55,038 bases of DNA from Actinomycetes bacterium. Its GTDB lineage: Bacteria; Actinomycetota; Acidimicrobiia; Acidimicrobiales; JAMCPL01. The notes under the pieces were generated by a model, which saw only the letters and a program-made list of their open reading frames with translations, was not told the origin of the DNA and searched no databases. Made by a program: the position numbers and the translations under genes. The number at the start of each line of letters is the position of its first letter. Within the stretch, counting starts at the first letter, position 1. Below are positions 1-8,692 of this stretch, piece by piece. Location of the stretch: contig JAKAWR010000013.1 in the NCBI GenBank assembly GCA_021816935.1, positions 1-55,038 of the forward strand, given 5' to 3'.

Positions 1-2814
1 GTCAACTACATTCTGTGGGACAGTTGCTTGTGTCCAGGTAATACCGCCGTTTGAGGTCTTGTAGATGGCAGTTGGAGAAGAACTAGAGATGCCCATTCCA
101 TCTCCACCTACTGCAACACAATTAGACATGGATGCACAGGAGACACTCATAAGCTCCATGGCGGATTGAAATAGAAGCTGCTCGCTTTGCCAGGTGGCTC
201 CGCCGTCAGTGGTTCTCCAGACAACGGGAGAGATGGTTTCAGGCGTGGTGGATCTTATGTAGCCAGAAGCGATGCACTCAGATGAAGATGGGCAGGTGAT
301 CGCCATGATGACACTGCCCTGGAGCTTCGACTCATGGATAAGCGACCAGGTGGAGACCGGATCGCCTGTCACGGTCGGGCTTGCAAACGATAAGGGCAGC
401 TCGCAGGTACGCTGCCACCAGACAAGGCATGGAGGCGCTCCAGGAGAGGGAGTCGTGGCGGGCGTCGTGGCGGAGGTCGTCGAGGACGAAGGGGATCCCG
501 ACCCTGAGGGTGGCGGCCGTATCGAAGATGGCGAGGCGAATCGCGCGGTAGTTCCCGCATCGGAAGAGATCATGGCCGCGGTCACAGGGGTCGCTCTGAG
601 GCTGTAGGAGGTAACCGGCGATCCGTTCCCGCCAGGCGGGGTCCAGCTGAGAGCGATCGAATGCACGCCGCGCACCCAGGCGGTCACCCCCGAAGGCGCA
701 CCCGGTGGACCGGGGGTGCCTTCGGGGGTGACGGTAACTAGTTGAGAGGCAACAGAGGGTCCTGCGGCGTTCTTTGCCGTTGCGGTGATCATATAGGTGG
801 TGCCGTCTTTGAGGTCGGCAAGGGTGGCAGTGGTTGTGGCCGGGTTGGCGGCAACCGTTTCCTCGTCGCCGCCGGGGCTTGCATAGACGCTATAGGAGGT
901 GATCTCGCTTCCGTTGTCGTTCGCAGCGTCCCAGGTGATCGTCGCAGAGCCGTTTCCCGGTATCGCTTCGAGGTTGGTAGGTGGATAGGGCTTTCCGAAG
1001 GCCACGACCGGACCGAAGGGGGAAGAGGGCGCGGAGATGCCTGCCTCTGATACCGCGTAGACGTAGACGACGTAGCTCACGCCGTCTTGGAGCCCTGTGA
1101 TCGTGAACCCATCGCCTACGTTCGTGGTCCCAGCAGGCCACCCGCACCCGCCATGGCCGGGGGCCATGACCGCGTAGGCCGAGGTGCCGCCTGTCCCCTC
1201 CGGTTCTGCGACCGCCACGTATCCTGCAACCAGTGCGCCGTCGTTTTTCTGGGGCACATCGAAGGTGCCTACGATTTCGTGGTCGCCCCCTCCCGCTCCG
1301 ATGACCCAGGGGTCAGATGGCGGGGTTGCACCCTGGGTGACCTTGTCCCAGCTACGCCCGTCGAATCCCCAGGTGTCTCCCGTTCCACCTGTTGAGGTGG
1401 CACCGGTTGCAACGACCATCTCTTGTAGTGCCTGATCGAAGGTGGAAGCCGTATCCGAAAGCGCAGGGGGGCTCACAGCTACACTGATCCTTGTCCAGTC
1501 CTTTCCGTTCCAGGACCAGGTATCTGAGAGAAGCCCTGAGGCGCCCTGTCCTCCGAAGAGGATGGTCTGATGGCCGTTTTGCGATCCGCTTGCGACCGGT
1601 GGATGGATCTGTACCTGCGAAGGCAGGCTTTTCGCCCCTGGCTCCGGTCTGCCGCTCTTAGCGCGATCACTGCGATGTTCCGAGCTTCTCCCGTGGGGAC
1701 CCGGCGAATACGCCATTACCGCCGCATAGCGGGGTGGAGGAGAAGTCTTCGGGTGGAGCTCCTGCCAGTTGTCTCCGTTCCAGGCCCAGGTGTCTGAAAG
1801 CGGTCCTTTGCTGTCCTGTCCTCCGAAAAGGACAAGGTCGTGGCCGTTTCCTTCTTCCCTTGCCGACATGGGAGCCTGGCCACCTGCGGCCGTGGCGGAA
1901 AGGGGAAGAGAGGACCTGGTTGCAGGCTTGGAGGAAGCCTTGCCCCCGGGGTTGGACTTTTCGTGCGAGTTCGCGTGCGGGCCGTCTGCGTAGGACAACG
2001 AAGCGGACTGTCTTGCAGATGGCGAGTCCGAGGGGGAGAGCTCTTGCCAGTTGTTACCAGTAAAGGCCCAGGTGTCCGAAAGAAGCCCTGTTGAGCCAAG
2101 GCCACCGAAGAGGATCACGCCGTGGCCTTCTCCTGCGCCATCTGCCGCATGTGCCTCGTGCCCGTGGCCTCCCGCCGTCGCTTCACCCAGCAGGCCGTAG
2201 GCTTCCGAGGCGTATGCACGCTCGGGTGGGGAGGTATCGGGGTGGAGCTCTTTCCAGTTGTCTCCGTTCCAGGCCCAGGTGTCTGCGAGGAGTCCCGTTG
2301 CGCCCTGTCCTCCAAAGAGGATGTCGACTTGGCCTGCTTCGTCGTAGACGAGAGAGGCGCCCTTCCTTGCAGGAGGGACATGAGCGGGGTGGAGCTCCTG
2401 CCAGTTGTCTCCGTCGAGCACCCAGGTCTCGTCGGAGAGCCCGAGTATGGTCTTGCCTCCGAACAGCACGAGGTCGTGGCCCTCGTCCGCATCGCTTCCA
2501 GTACTGCCATCGCTTCCAGTACTACCATCGCTTCCGGGCTCGCCGCTTTCCCGCTCTGACCGTGCCGGCGGAGAGTAGGCCATGGAGGCACCCTTTCTCG
2601 GGGGCAGGAGGCTCGGGGCTGCGCAGTTCGCCGGGACAGGAATCTGTGAGAGCGCGGCTTCGGGAAAAGAGGGCGGTGGAAGCTGTCCAGAGCCTGTTGG
2701 AGCCGTGTCAGCCTGTGAGACCGGAGCCGGCTGGATAGTTCCTGTGACCATGAGGACAACAGCACCGCCAGCTGCGAGAAGCGCCGCCAGGCGCCTCTTG
2801 GCGCCCGCTCTCAC
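1..2814 (-). CDS. secreted kelch / fibronectin III / Cys-pair repeat protein (C-terminus cut by window edge)
   Basis: The minus frame has no stop from 2889 down to base 1, so the gene runs off the window (at least 938 codons). The GTG at 2814 is chosen because it begins a basic N-terminus and hydrophobic stretch (VRAGAKRRLAALLAAGG) typical of a signal peptide; the next in-frame ATG is at 2751. Going downstream there are about six kelch-like units with motifs such as LFGGQ and DTWAWNGDNW (about 2480 to 1330), three fibronectin III-like domains (about 1200 to 540), a Ser/Pro/Thr-rich linker (about 540 to 420), and YCF48/BNR-like repeats with paired cysteines (ITCPSSSECIASG, VSCASMSNCVAVG) at the edge. 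The same Cys-pair repeat builds the protein at 5997-8483. It is probably extracellular or wall-associated. No catalytic residues were recognised and its function is unknown. Confidence 0.85.
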   Translation of the reverse strand, partial: MRAGAKRRLAALLAAGGAVVLMVTGTIQPAPVSQADTAPTGSGQLPPPSFPEAALSQIPVPANCAAPSLLPPRKGASMAYSPPARSERESGEPGSDGSTGSDGSTGSDADEGHDLVLFGGKTILGLSDETWVLDGDNWQELHPAHVPPARKGASLVYDEAGQVDILFGGQGATGLLADTWAWNGDNWKELHPDTSPPERAYASEAYGLLGEATAGGHGHEAHAADGAGEGHGVILFGGLGSTGLLSDTWAFTGNNWQELSPSDSPSARQSASLSYADGPHANSHEKSNPGGKASSKPATRSSLPLSATAAGGQAPMSAREEGNGHDLVLFGGQDSKGPLSDTWAWNGDNWQELHPKTSPPPRYAAVMAYSPGPHGRSSEHRSDRAKSGRPEPGAKSLPSQVQIHPPVASGSQNGHQTILFGGQGASGLLSDTWSWNGKDWTRISVAVSPPALSDTASTFDQALQEMVVATGATSTGGTGDTWGFDGRSWDKVTQGATPPSDPWVIGAGGGDHEIVGTFDVPQKNDGALVAGYVAVAEPEGTGGTSAYAVMAPGHGGCGWPAGTTNVGDGFTITGLQDGVSYVVYVYAVSEAGISAPSSPFGPVVAFGKPYPPTNLEAIPGNGSATITWDAANDNGSEITSYSVYASPGGDEETVAANPATTTATLADLKDGTTYMITATAKNAAGPSVASQLVTVTPEGTPGPPGAPSGVTAWVRGVHSIALSWTPPGGNGSPVTSYSLRATPVTAAMISSDAGTTARFASPSSIRPPPSGSGSPSSSTTSATTPATTPSPGAPPCLVWWQRTCELPLSFASPTVTGDPVSTWSLIHESKLQGSVIMAITCPSSSECIASGYIRSTTPETISPVVWRTTDGGATWQSEQLLFQSAMELMSVSCASMSNCVAVGGDGMGISSSSPTAIYKTSNGGITWTQATVPQNVVD
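2491..2535. repeat. 18-bp tandem repeat inside the kelch gene
   Basis: The unit ATCGCTTCCAGTACTGCC occurs twice, with one mismatch, followed by a half unit. Read on the minus strand it encodes the spacer GSDGSTGSDGSTGSD between the signal peptide region and the first kelch unit. The length is a multiple of three, so copy-number change would keep the frame. Confidence 0.8.
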
Positions 2815-2834
2815 AGGAGGCCCCCGATGGAGAT

Positions 2835-2849
2835 AGAGAGAGAGAGAGA
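2835..2849. repeat. (AG)7.5 dinucleotide tract upstream of the kelch gene
   Basis: Seven and a half AG units (CT on the coding minus strand) lie 21-35 nt upstream of the GTG start at 2814, between it and in-frame or out-of-frame upstream starts near 2914. Such tracts are prone to slippage. Confidence 0.75.
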
Positions 2850-2889
2850 CGGGCCTGCTGCTTTCCCGCCTGTCCTCGTGCGAAATGTC

Positions 2890-3330
2890 TCACTCCGAGC
2901 ATGCTCATAGGCGGCGCCTCCTTATAGGCTCCCGACCCTTCGCAGAGCGGTCCCACAACCGTTGCCAGGTCAGACCACCAGTGATGCTAGCGCACTTACG
3001 AACGGTGTGCAAATGGTTGGCGGGGGATTGTTGCGCCGGCTCAGGCGCCTGCGCGCTCTTCCAGAAGACCGGGGTGGCAGACATGGAGAGGTTCACGACC
3101 AAGGGGAAGACGGCGACTCCTGCCTTGGCCCCGGGAGAGGAAAGGTTGGTGGGGAAGCCAAGGGGGGGCACTTGGCTTCCCCACCGGTGTAGGCAGGAAA
3201 CGGAGAGGGGCATCCAATTCCTGCAAATCAGAATCTCTGCAAGACGGAACTGATCAGCTCAGATCCCAACTGCAGATGTTCGAACCACTTCTATTATGCC
3301 CCCATCCGCCATGATCTGTCAAGTAGCTCA
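2890..3330. other. divergent intergenic region with a perfect hairpin
   Basis: This stretch separates the divergent kelch and lysR genes. Short open frames here (for example 2885-3253 plus, 2905-3213 minus) show no recognisable protein features. The clearest signal is an inverted repeat: GGTGGGGAAGCCAAG at 3148-3162 pairs perfectly with 3171-3185 across an 8-nt G-rich loop. There is no T-tract, so it is not a standard intrinsic terminator. It could be a regulatory hairpin or part of a small RNA. Confidence 0.6.
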
Positions 3331-3349
3331 AGCAGATATCTGCTAGCAT
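3331..3349 (+). promoter_or_regulatory. lysR promoter with overlapping palindromic operator
   Basis: A perfect 14-bp palindrome, AGCAGATATCTGCT (3331-3344), runs directly into a -10-like TAGCAT (3344-3349). The ATG follows after 8 nt with no Shine-Dalgarno, which suggests a leaderless transcript. A palindrome overlapping its own promoter fits LysR autorepression; that role is inferred. Confidence 0.5.
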
Positions 3350-3357
3350 TTTTTCCG

Positions 3358-4329
3358 ATGAACGTCAAGCAGTTGCGTGCCCTGATAGCTGTCCACGAAC
3401 AAGGGTCCTTCTCCGAGGCAGCCGACCTGCTCGGCACTGTACAGTCCAATGTCTCGGCTCACGTCGCCAAGCTCGAAAAGGAGTTGGGAGTCGTCCTCAT
3501 CGAACGGTCGACGGGCCAGCTGACCGCCGAGGGTGAAGCGGTTGTGGCCCGGGGCTATGCAGCCCTCCGGGAGCTGGAAGCGGCTTGGGACGATATATCG
3601 TCGCTCAACGCCGAGCTGGCCGGTACCGTACGCATCGGCGTGATAGGCACAACAGCCCGATGGCTAACGCCTGCGCTCGTGTCAGCGGTGCGGGATACCT
3701 TCCCGGCAATGAGGCTCATTATCTCCGATGGCACCAACACCTCGCTCATCCAGTCGCTCGAGTCCGGCCGGATCGACCTTGCCGTCCTGACCATGCCGGC
3801 AGCAGGAAAGGATCTCGCCACCGAACCTCTGTTCACAGAGAGGATGACCCTGGTAGTGCCCAGATCGAAGGAGCGCGATCCCTTCTACGGCCGACGGACC
3901 ATTTCGATCGCCGCGCTGAAGGATCTGCCAATCCTGCTGCCTGCGCCGGGAACCAACTTCCGCAACGAGCTCGACCGTGCCGCGAGGCGCCAGGGATTCG
4001 AACTGATGGCGGTCGCAGAGCTGGACGGGGTACGCCTCATCGCCTCTCTCGCCTTCGACGGGCACGGGCTTGCGATCCTGCCGTCCAGCGCTGTCCCGCC
4101 GCACCTGATGGACCGCATGAGGCTGGTCGTGATAGAAGACATTCCGCCTCGCACCGTAGGCGTCGCATGGAGAGCGAGGACCATTCCTTCGGCCTCGTCC
4201 AGGGCTGTCGTCACGATAATTGAACGGATAGCCGCCAAGCAGGACCTCGCGCCCGAGGGAATCTCGCCGGCGCAGGCTCCTCATGAGCGACCGGCCGCAC
4301 AGGGCGCGTCCGGACGGCCGAAGCGGTAA
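3358..4329 (+). CDS. LysR-family transcriptional regulator
   Basis: This 323-aa protein has the family layout: an N-terminal winged helix-turn-helix (MNVKQLRALIAVHEQGSFSE, then AADLLGTVQSNVSAHVAKLE) followed by a periplasmic-binding-like effector domain from about residue 90 (TVRIGVIGTTARWLTPALV). It ends in a basic, Ala/Pro-rich tail of about 30 residues that is probably disordered. It is divergent from the kelch gene and convergent with the phosphatase-superfamily gene, so neither neighbour is an obvious operon partner; the divergent secreted protein is the usual type of LysR target. The effector is unknown. The start codon lacks a Shine-Dalgarno and sits 8 nt after a TAGCAT box. Confidence 0.93.
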   Translation: MNVKQLRALIAVHEQGSFSEAADLLGTVQSNVSAHVAKLEKELGVVLIERSTGQLTAEGEAVVARGYAALRELEAAWDDISSLNAELAGTVRIGVIGTTARWLTPALVSAVRDTFPAMRLIISDGTNTSLIQSLESGRIDLAVLTMPAAGKDLATEPLFTERMTLVVPRSKERDPFYGRRTISIAALKDLPILLPAPGTNFRNELDRAARRQGFELMAVAELDGVRLIASLAFDGHGLAILPSSAVPPHLMDRMRLVVIEDIPPRTVGVAWRARTIPSASSRAVVTIIERIAAKQDLAPEGISPAQAPHERPAAQGASGRPKR

Positions 4330-4366
4330 GTCCCCGTCTCGATACCGATCAGGAGACGGCGAGGAC
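4330..4366. terminator. hairpin between convergent lysR and phosphatase genes
   Basis: The arms CCGTCTC (4334-4340) and GAGACGG (4353-4359) pair perfectly. An outer GTCC/GGAC extension follows after a small bulge. There is no strong T-tract. The position between two convergent 3' ends fits a bidirectional terminator. Confidence 0.45.
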
Positions 4367-4460
4367 CGTTACCCGCCCGAACATACGACGGACAGGGCCG
4401 CTTTTTCCGCGGCGACCCGGAACGCAACGGGACCGTAAAGCCCCGGTGGCCGCTCCCTCG

Positions 4461-5597
4461 TCAGCCGTCCCGGCGGTACGCCAGGCAGGGCACGAACATT
4501 TCGTCCTCAGTAAGCGATCCATGGCGACCTCGAAGCCTGTTCTCGCCCTGATCCGCCGGGTCCATAAAAGCCACAGCCTCCCTGGCAACGAGGGCGACGT
4601 CTCCGAGCCTAGGTGCGACGTCCGGGACTTCGCCGCCGAACCACCCCTCCTCGACAATTTGGCCCCTGCTCACTACCCACGCCGCATCCCCGTAGGCCTC
4701 TGCCGCCCCGGAAAGAAGCTCGGCTGCTGCGCCGGGTGCCGCATGCAACCACCTGAAACGCCCTTCGCCGGATACCACCTCCACCAGCGCCAGGAGCGCA
4801 GGATCCAGCTCTATTGCCTTCGCATCCACCTCGACCTGGCCGTGATCGGCGGCAATAACCAGAACGGCCCCGCCCGGCAACACGCCGGCCAGGTCGCCGG
4901 CAAGCCGGTCTGCCGCCGCCAGCTCGGCACGGAAGTGGTCGTCTAGCCCGCACGCGTGAGCGACCCTGTCGACACCGTCATAGTACAGGTACACGAACTT
5001 CTCGCCTGCAGCAAGAACCCGGGCGAGATCGACCGGCAGCGAGGAGGGCATCCGGTATGGGATATGGGGCATCCCTCGCAAGTGAGCCGCGGTAAAGCCC
5101 GTTCCGGCAAAGTCCGGCTTTGTCAGCACCGGCACCACCGCGCCCGGGAATGGCGGCAGCGACTGGATCTCCGGCGGGGGGAACCTCCTCCGGGCATCCC
5201 CACGCTCCGTACTCCAGCGCAAGGTGTTCAGGATCTCCGGCGGGCCTCCATTCGCGGACACGCGCATCCTGTAGCCCGTAATCCCGTGACGGGAGGGCGG
5301 CGCACCGGTCGTCATCGACGTCAGCGCGGCCGCAGTTGTACTCGGGGCTACGGACGTGATCATGCCCCCCTCGAGTCCTCGAAGGAAGGGCATCTGCAAG
5401 GAGTACCTCTGCATCTGGTTGAAGCCGAGACCATCCACCACCAGCAACGCGACCTGGGAAGCCTCACGAACGCAAGCCGGCAGCCACGCTGCCATCTCGC
5501 CGCGCTCCGGGCTGGGCTCTTGCGCTGAAACAGCCATGAGCTCACCGACCAGCCGTGTTATGCAGGCCCCGTCGTAGTCCGGAATTACCGGTTCCAT
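4461..5597 (-). CDS. alkaline phosphatase superfamily protein (nucleotide pyrophosphatase/phosphodiesterase type)
   Basis: The 378-aa protein carries the metal and nucleophile landmarks of the superfamily: VALLVVDGLG near residue 50 (metal-binding Asp), PSTTAAALTSMTTG near 85 (Thr nucleophile region), SRHGITGYRM, YYDGVDRVAHACG (Asp/His ligands), IAADHGQVEV, and a C-terminal RHGSLTEDEMFVPCL with the final His. Such enzymes hydrolyse phosphodiester or phosphomonoester bonds. The substrate cannot be told from sequence. There is no signal peptide, so it is probably cytoplasmic. The start is supported by GTGGAG five nt upstream of the ATG. It stands alone, convergent with lysR. Confidence 0.88.
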   Translation of the reverse strand: MEPVIPDYDGACITRLVGELMAVSAQEPSPERGEMAAWLPACVREASQVALLVVDGLGFNQMQRYSLQMPFLRGLEGGMITSVAPSTTAAALTSMTTGAPPSRHGITGYRMRVSANGGPPEILNTLRWSTERGDARRRFPPPEIQSLPPFPGAVVPVLTKPDFAGTGFTAAHLRGMPHIPYRMPSSLPVDLARVLAAGEKFVYLYYDGVDRVAHACGLDDHFRAELAAADRLAGDLAGVLPGGAVLVIAADHGQVEVDAKAIELDPALLALVEVVSGEGRFRWLHAAPGAAAELLSGAAEAYGDAAWVVSRGQIVEEGWFGGEVPDVAPRLGDVALVAREAVAFMDPADQGENRLRGRHGSLTEDEMFVPCLAYRRDG

Positions 5598-5996
5598 CGG
5601 AACTCCACGGGGGGAATGGCCGCTTCAGCCATCAGGGAAGTCACCCGAATCACTGGATGTCCCCGCCGCGGCCCGCTACGCCAACAGCCCCGATGGTGTA
5701 CCGCCACGACCGGTCCCATCCGACTCATCCGACCTCAATCGACTTCCTCTCGATTTCGAACATAACTCAAACCTCTCCCCATCATACGGCGATGCAGCGG
5801 CATAGGATGTATACGGACGGGACAGCCGCCTCGTTGGGCGCGGCGAAGAGCGTACTCATGCGAAGCGGCAGCCTGGTTGCGGCGGTGTGCCACTTCGCAA
5901 TCGGCCTCGGCGCTCCGAGAGACCTCACCCGTGCGATTCCTGCTGGCAACGCTCCGGGGGGCGTCACTTCACGTCCGCTGCAGCCAGCGGCAATAC
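5598..5996. other. intergenic region, nothing recognised
   Basis: About 400 bp between two minus-strand genes. It must hold the phosphatase gene promoter and the 3' end of the repeat-protein transcript. A short AT-rich patch near 5755-5790 could be a promoter. Open frames here are short and show no features. Confidence 0.5.
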
Positions 5997-8483
5997 CTAC
6001 ATCTCGATCCGGACGGCGAGCGAGCTCGTCCCTCCAAACGGGTCATCGATCTTACCGACCGCTATGCACTCGTAAGTCGCCGGGCAGGAGACCGAGCTCA
6101 GAATGGCGGTCTCGGAACGGTTGAAACCGGGCTCAGGAAGGCTCGACCAAACCCGGCCATTCCAGACTTGCGTCACCGGAGCCCCAGCCCGCGGTGGAGA
6201 CGTATCTGCTGCGACTCCGACGCAGAGCGCGGGACTTGCGCACGAGACTGCCGTAAGTTCAGGACGGCTCGGCCCAACCTGGGGGTCGCTCAACCACTTG
6301 ACTCCGTTCCATTGCCACTGGGAGGTTCCCACGACCCGGCAGTCATCTGCCGAGGGGCAGGAACTGCCGGCTACTGGCGGTATCTCGCGATTTCCCGACG
6401 AGGTTCCAGTTGTTGCAATCGGTGGCGCTGGCGACCACGCTGTGCCGTTCCACCATGCGACTCGCGCCTCTGGATCAACAGCCAGGCAATCAGCGGCGGA
6501 CGGACATGAGAGCGTCCCGACGTCGATCGGTGCCTCTGGAAGCGCCTGGAAGAGACGCCCGTTCCAGGAATCTACATAGATCCCTGTGTAGACAAAGCAC
6601 TCCGAAGCCGGAGCGCATGTGACGGAGGGGGCACGGACGTCCGAATAGTCGGGGTTGAGTACATGGCCGGAGGGCGGCAGGTCTTGGGGTGTCACGATGG
6701 ACCATGCACCCGATCCCCGCCAGACCTCGATCATCCCTCTCGGATAGGACCCGATATCCTCATCTCCGACTGCGATACACAGCGAAACTGATGGGCACGC
6801 CACCTGGTGGAGCTCGTTCGTAGTAGCCTGCGGCACGTTTGCAGTCGGGACGACCGTCCACACGGATCCGTCCCAGTCTTCCGAAAGCGTCTGCCTGCCA
6901 TGGCGACCGACAGCCATACACCATGTAGGGATAGGGCAATCTATACCCGAGAGGACCGAGTTAGGGGACACAACGTTCGGGGTCGGAGTCCTCGTCCAAG
7001 AGCCTCCTGCCCACGCTTCGACAAGGGTCTTTCCCGAAGGCGTCAACCCGGCCGCAAAGCAGGCGATAGCTCCGGCACAGGAGATTGCGGTCAAGGCGCC
7101 CCTCCTGGTTCCAGCCGCCGGTGATAGCGGCAATATGCCGGTTCCGTCCCAGTAGCCGATGGGGGAACCATCGCCGATGGCCACACAATCGCCGGCTGGC
7201 CGGCAAGCGACCGCCGTCAGCGTGTCCAGGCTGGAACGGCTCGCCACCGGGATCCAATCGGAGCCGGTGCCGGCGAGAGCGAGAGGCGTTTCACTGCCGG
7301 TATCCGCGTTGGTGTTGGCGTTACCGCCTACTGCCAGGCAGGTCGGCCGGGAACACGAAATCGCGTTCAACGTACCTTGCAGGTTCGGAAGGAGTTTGAT
7401 TGACCACTGCAGGCCCTTCAGATACGCTATCAACGGTGTCGCAGGCCCCATCCCCTCGACACCGTTGGCAACACCACCCACTGCGTAGCACTCGCTGTTC
7501 GTCCGGCACGAGATCCCGCTGAGGGTCGTCCTCGATTGGTCGATCGAGGGCACCACGACATGAAGGAGCTCCCAGGATCTCCCATTCCATTCCTCGGCAA
7601 AGGGATCATGATTAGGGGTATCAACCGTTCGGTAATAGGCTTCACCGATGACGTAGCATCGGTCCAAGGAGGGACAGGATATTCCTCCGACATCCAAGCT
7701 CATTCCCGAGACTTGGCCTACAACTCCCGTTTGCACGAGCCCTTCACCTCTCGTGTTCGGGAATGGCATGGTCGTCGACGACCAACTGCGGCCGTTCCAG
7801 ACCGAGGCAATGACGCTGGCGCCCGGCGCCGACGCACCCGCCGCCAGGTTCTGAACGCTCAACGAAGCGACCAGCACGCACTCGGCGATGCCCGGACACG
7901 CCATCGCTGCAGAACCGGCGGACACGGCAAGCGCTGAACGGGGGAATGTCAGCGGTGCCGAAGAAGCGCCCTGTCGATAGCCGGACGCCGCGGGTGTGAA
8001 GCGAAATGAGCGAGGGAACGGCATATCCGGCTCGATCGACCATGACCGGCCGTCCCAGCCGAGCAGGGCAGTTACCGGACCCGTGCCGACGAGAGCGAAG
8101 CACCGGACTGCACTCGCACAGGCGATCGTCGGGATCTGTTCCTTGGATTTCCCGGATGCTTCACAAGGACTGGGGGTAGGAAGCACCTCCATTCGTGAAG
8201 ATGGCGGCGTTGCGGGTGGTGTCCAGCACGCATGACCTGTTGCCGGGCCCGCCGCGAACTGGGGTCCTACCCGGCGAGGGAAGGGATGTCCCACCCAGCC
8301 GGGGACGGGATATCCCGAACGGCTCGACGACTCCAACATTCCCATCGTGACCAGGAGTACTGCTATGAACGCAAGGCCGGAAGCGACCTTTCCCCGACCA
8401 CCGCTCGAATCCGTACGCCCGACACGTGACCTGGTTTTCACGAACACCCCCGACGCCACCTTCCGACAGTACCACGAGTCCAC
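5997..8483 (-). CDS. secreted Cys-pair repeat protein (14 repeats)
   Basis: An 828-aa protein with an N-terminal membrane or signal segment (VASGLAFIAVLLVTMGML). The rest is a series of units of about 50-60 residues, each holding a hydrophobic-Cys-x6/7-Cys motif ending in a small loop, for example GISCPSLDRCYVIGE, QVACPSVSLCIAVGD and SVSCPATYECIAVGK. Fourteen can be counted, and many are followed by a W-N-G-R-x-W turn like BNR/YCF48 propeller blades. Paired cysteines would probably form one disulfide per blade outside the cell. No catalytic motif was found. The start is uncertain: GTG 8483 gives the longest form, while GTG 8441, preceded by a G-rich stretch, gives MKTRSRVGRTD and a more typical signal sequence. 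The same repeat ends the partial gene at the left window edge. Confidence 0.88.
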   Translation of the reverse strand: MDSWYCRKVASGVFVKTRSRVGRTDSSGGRGKVASGLAFIAVLLVTMGMLESSSRSGYPVPGWVGHPFPRRVGPQFAAGPATGHACWTPPATPPSSRMEVLPTPSPCEASGKSKEQIPTIACASAVRCFALVGTGPVTALLGWDGRSWSIEPDMPFPRSFRFTPAASGYRQGASSAPLTFPRSALAVSAGSAAMACPGIAECVLVASLSVQNLAAGASAPGASVIASVWNGRSWSSTTMPFPNTRGEGLVQTGVVGQVSGMSLDVGGISCPSLDRCYVIGEAYYRTVDTPNHDPFAEEWNGRSWELLHVVVPSIDQSRTTLSGISCRTNSECYAVGGVANGVEGMGPATPLIAYLKGLQWSIKLLPNLQGTLNAISCSRPTCLAVGGNANTNADTGSETPLALAGTGSDWIPVASRSSLDTLTAVACRPAGDCVAIGDGSPIGYWDGTGILPLSPAAGTRRGALTAISCAGAIACFAAGLTPSGKTLVEAWAGGSWTRTPTPNVVSPNSVLSGIDCPIPTWCMAVGRHGRQTLSEDWDGSVWTVVPTANVPQATTNELHQVACPSVSLCIAVGDEDIGSYPRGMIEVWRGSGAWSIVTPQDLPPSGHVLNPDYSDVRAPSVTCAPASECFVYTGIYVDSWNGRLFQALPEAPIDVGTLSCPSAADCLAVDPEARVAWWNGTAWSPAPPIATTGTSSGNREIPPVAGSSCPSADDCRVVGTSQWQWNGVKWLSDPQVGPSRPELTAVSCASPALCVGVAADTSPPRAGAPVTQVWNGRVWSSLPEPGFNRSETAILSSVSCPATYECIAVGKIDDPFGGTSSLAVRIEM

Positions 8484-8679
8484 CCAATAGACCTGCTGCG
8501 TCGTTCGCGATCAGCCACCAATGCTTCCAGATCGGCACGTCAGCTGGCCCGGCCCCGGTGGCCCGCATCGCCGAGGACCAACTTCCGACTTGGCACGCTC
8601 GCATCATTGATTTCGAGACTCGCACGGCGCCAGTGCCGGTGCAGGGAACGCCTTTGTCCGGGTTTTCCGCCACCCGAAG

Positions 8680-8685
8680 TATGAT
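8680..8685 (+). promoter_or_regulatory. -10 box TATGAT, leaderless start of the Rrf2 gene
   Basis: TATGAT lies exactly 7 nt before the GTG at 8693, with no Shine-Dalgarno in front of either candidate start. A TTGTCC at 8654-8659 is a possible -35, but at 20 bp the spacing is long. Confidence 0.5.
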
Positions 8686-8692
8686 TTTCCTT

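Noticed and set aside
2115..2765. 216-aa minus-strand frame in the kelch gene
   Set aside because: It is out of frame with the kelch motifs, which lie in the frame open from 2889 to base 1.
2885..3253. 122-aa plus-strand and 102-aa minus-strand frames between the kelch and lysR genes
   Set aside because: No ribosome site, no domain, Arg/Cys/His-rich shadow-like composition, and both contain the 15-bp hairpin.
5598..5996. Small open frames in the gap before the phosphatase gene
   Set aside because: Short, without ribosome sites or any recognisable protein character.
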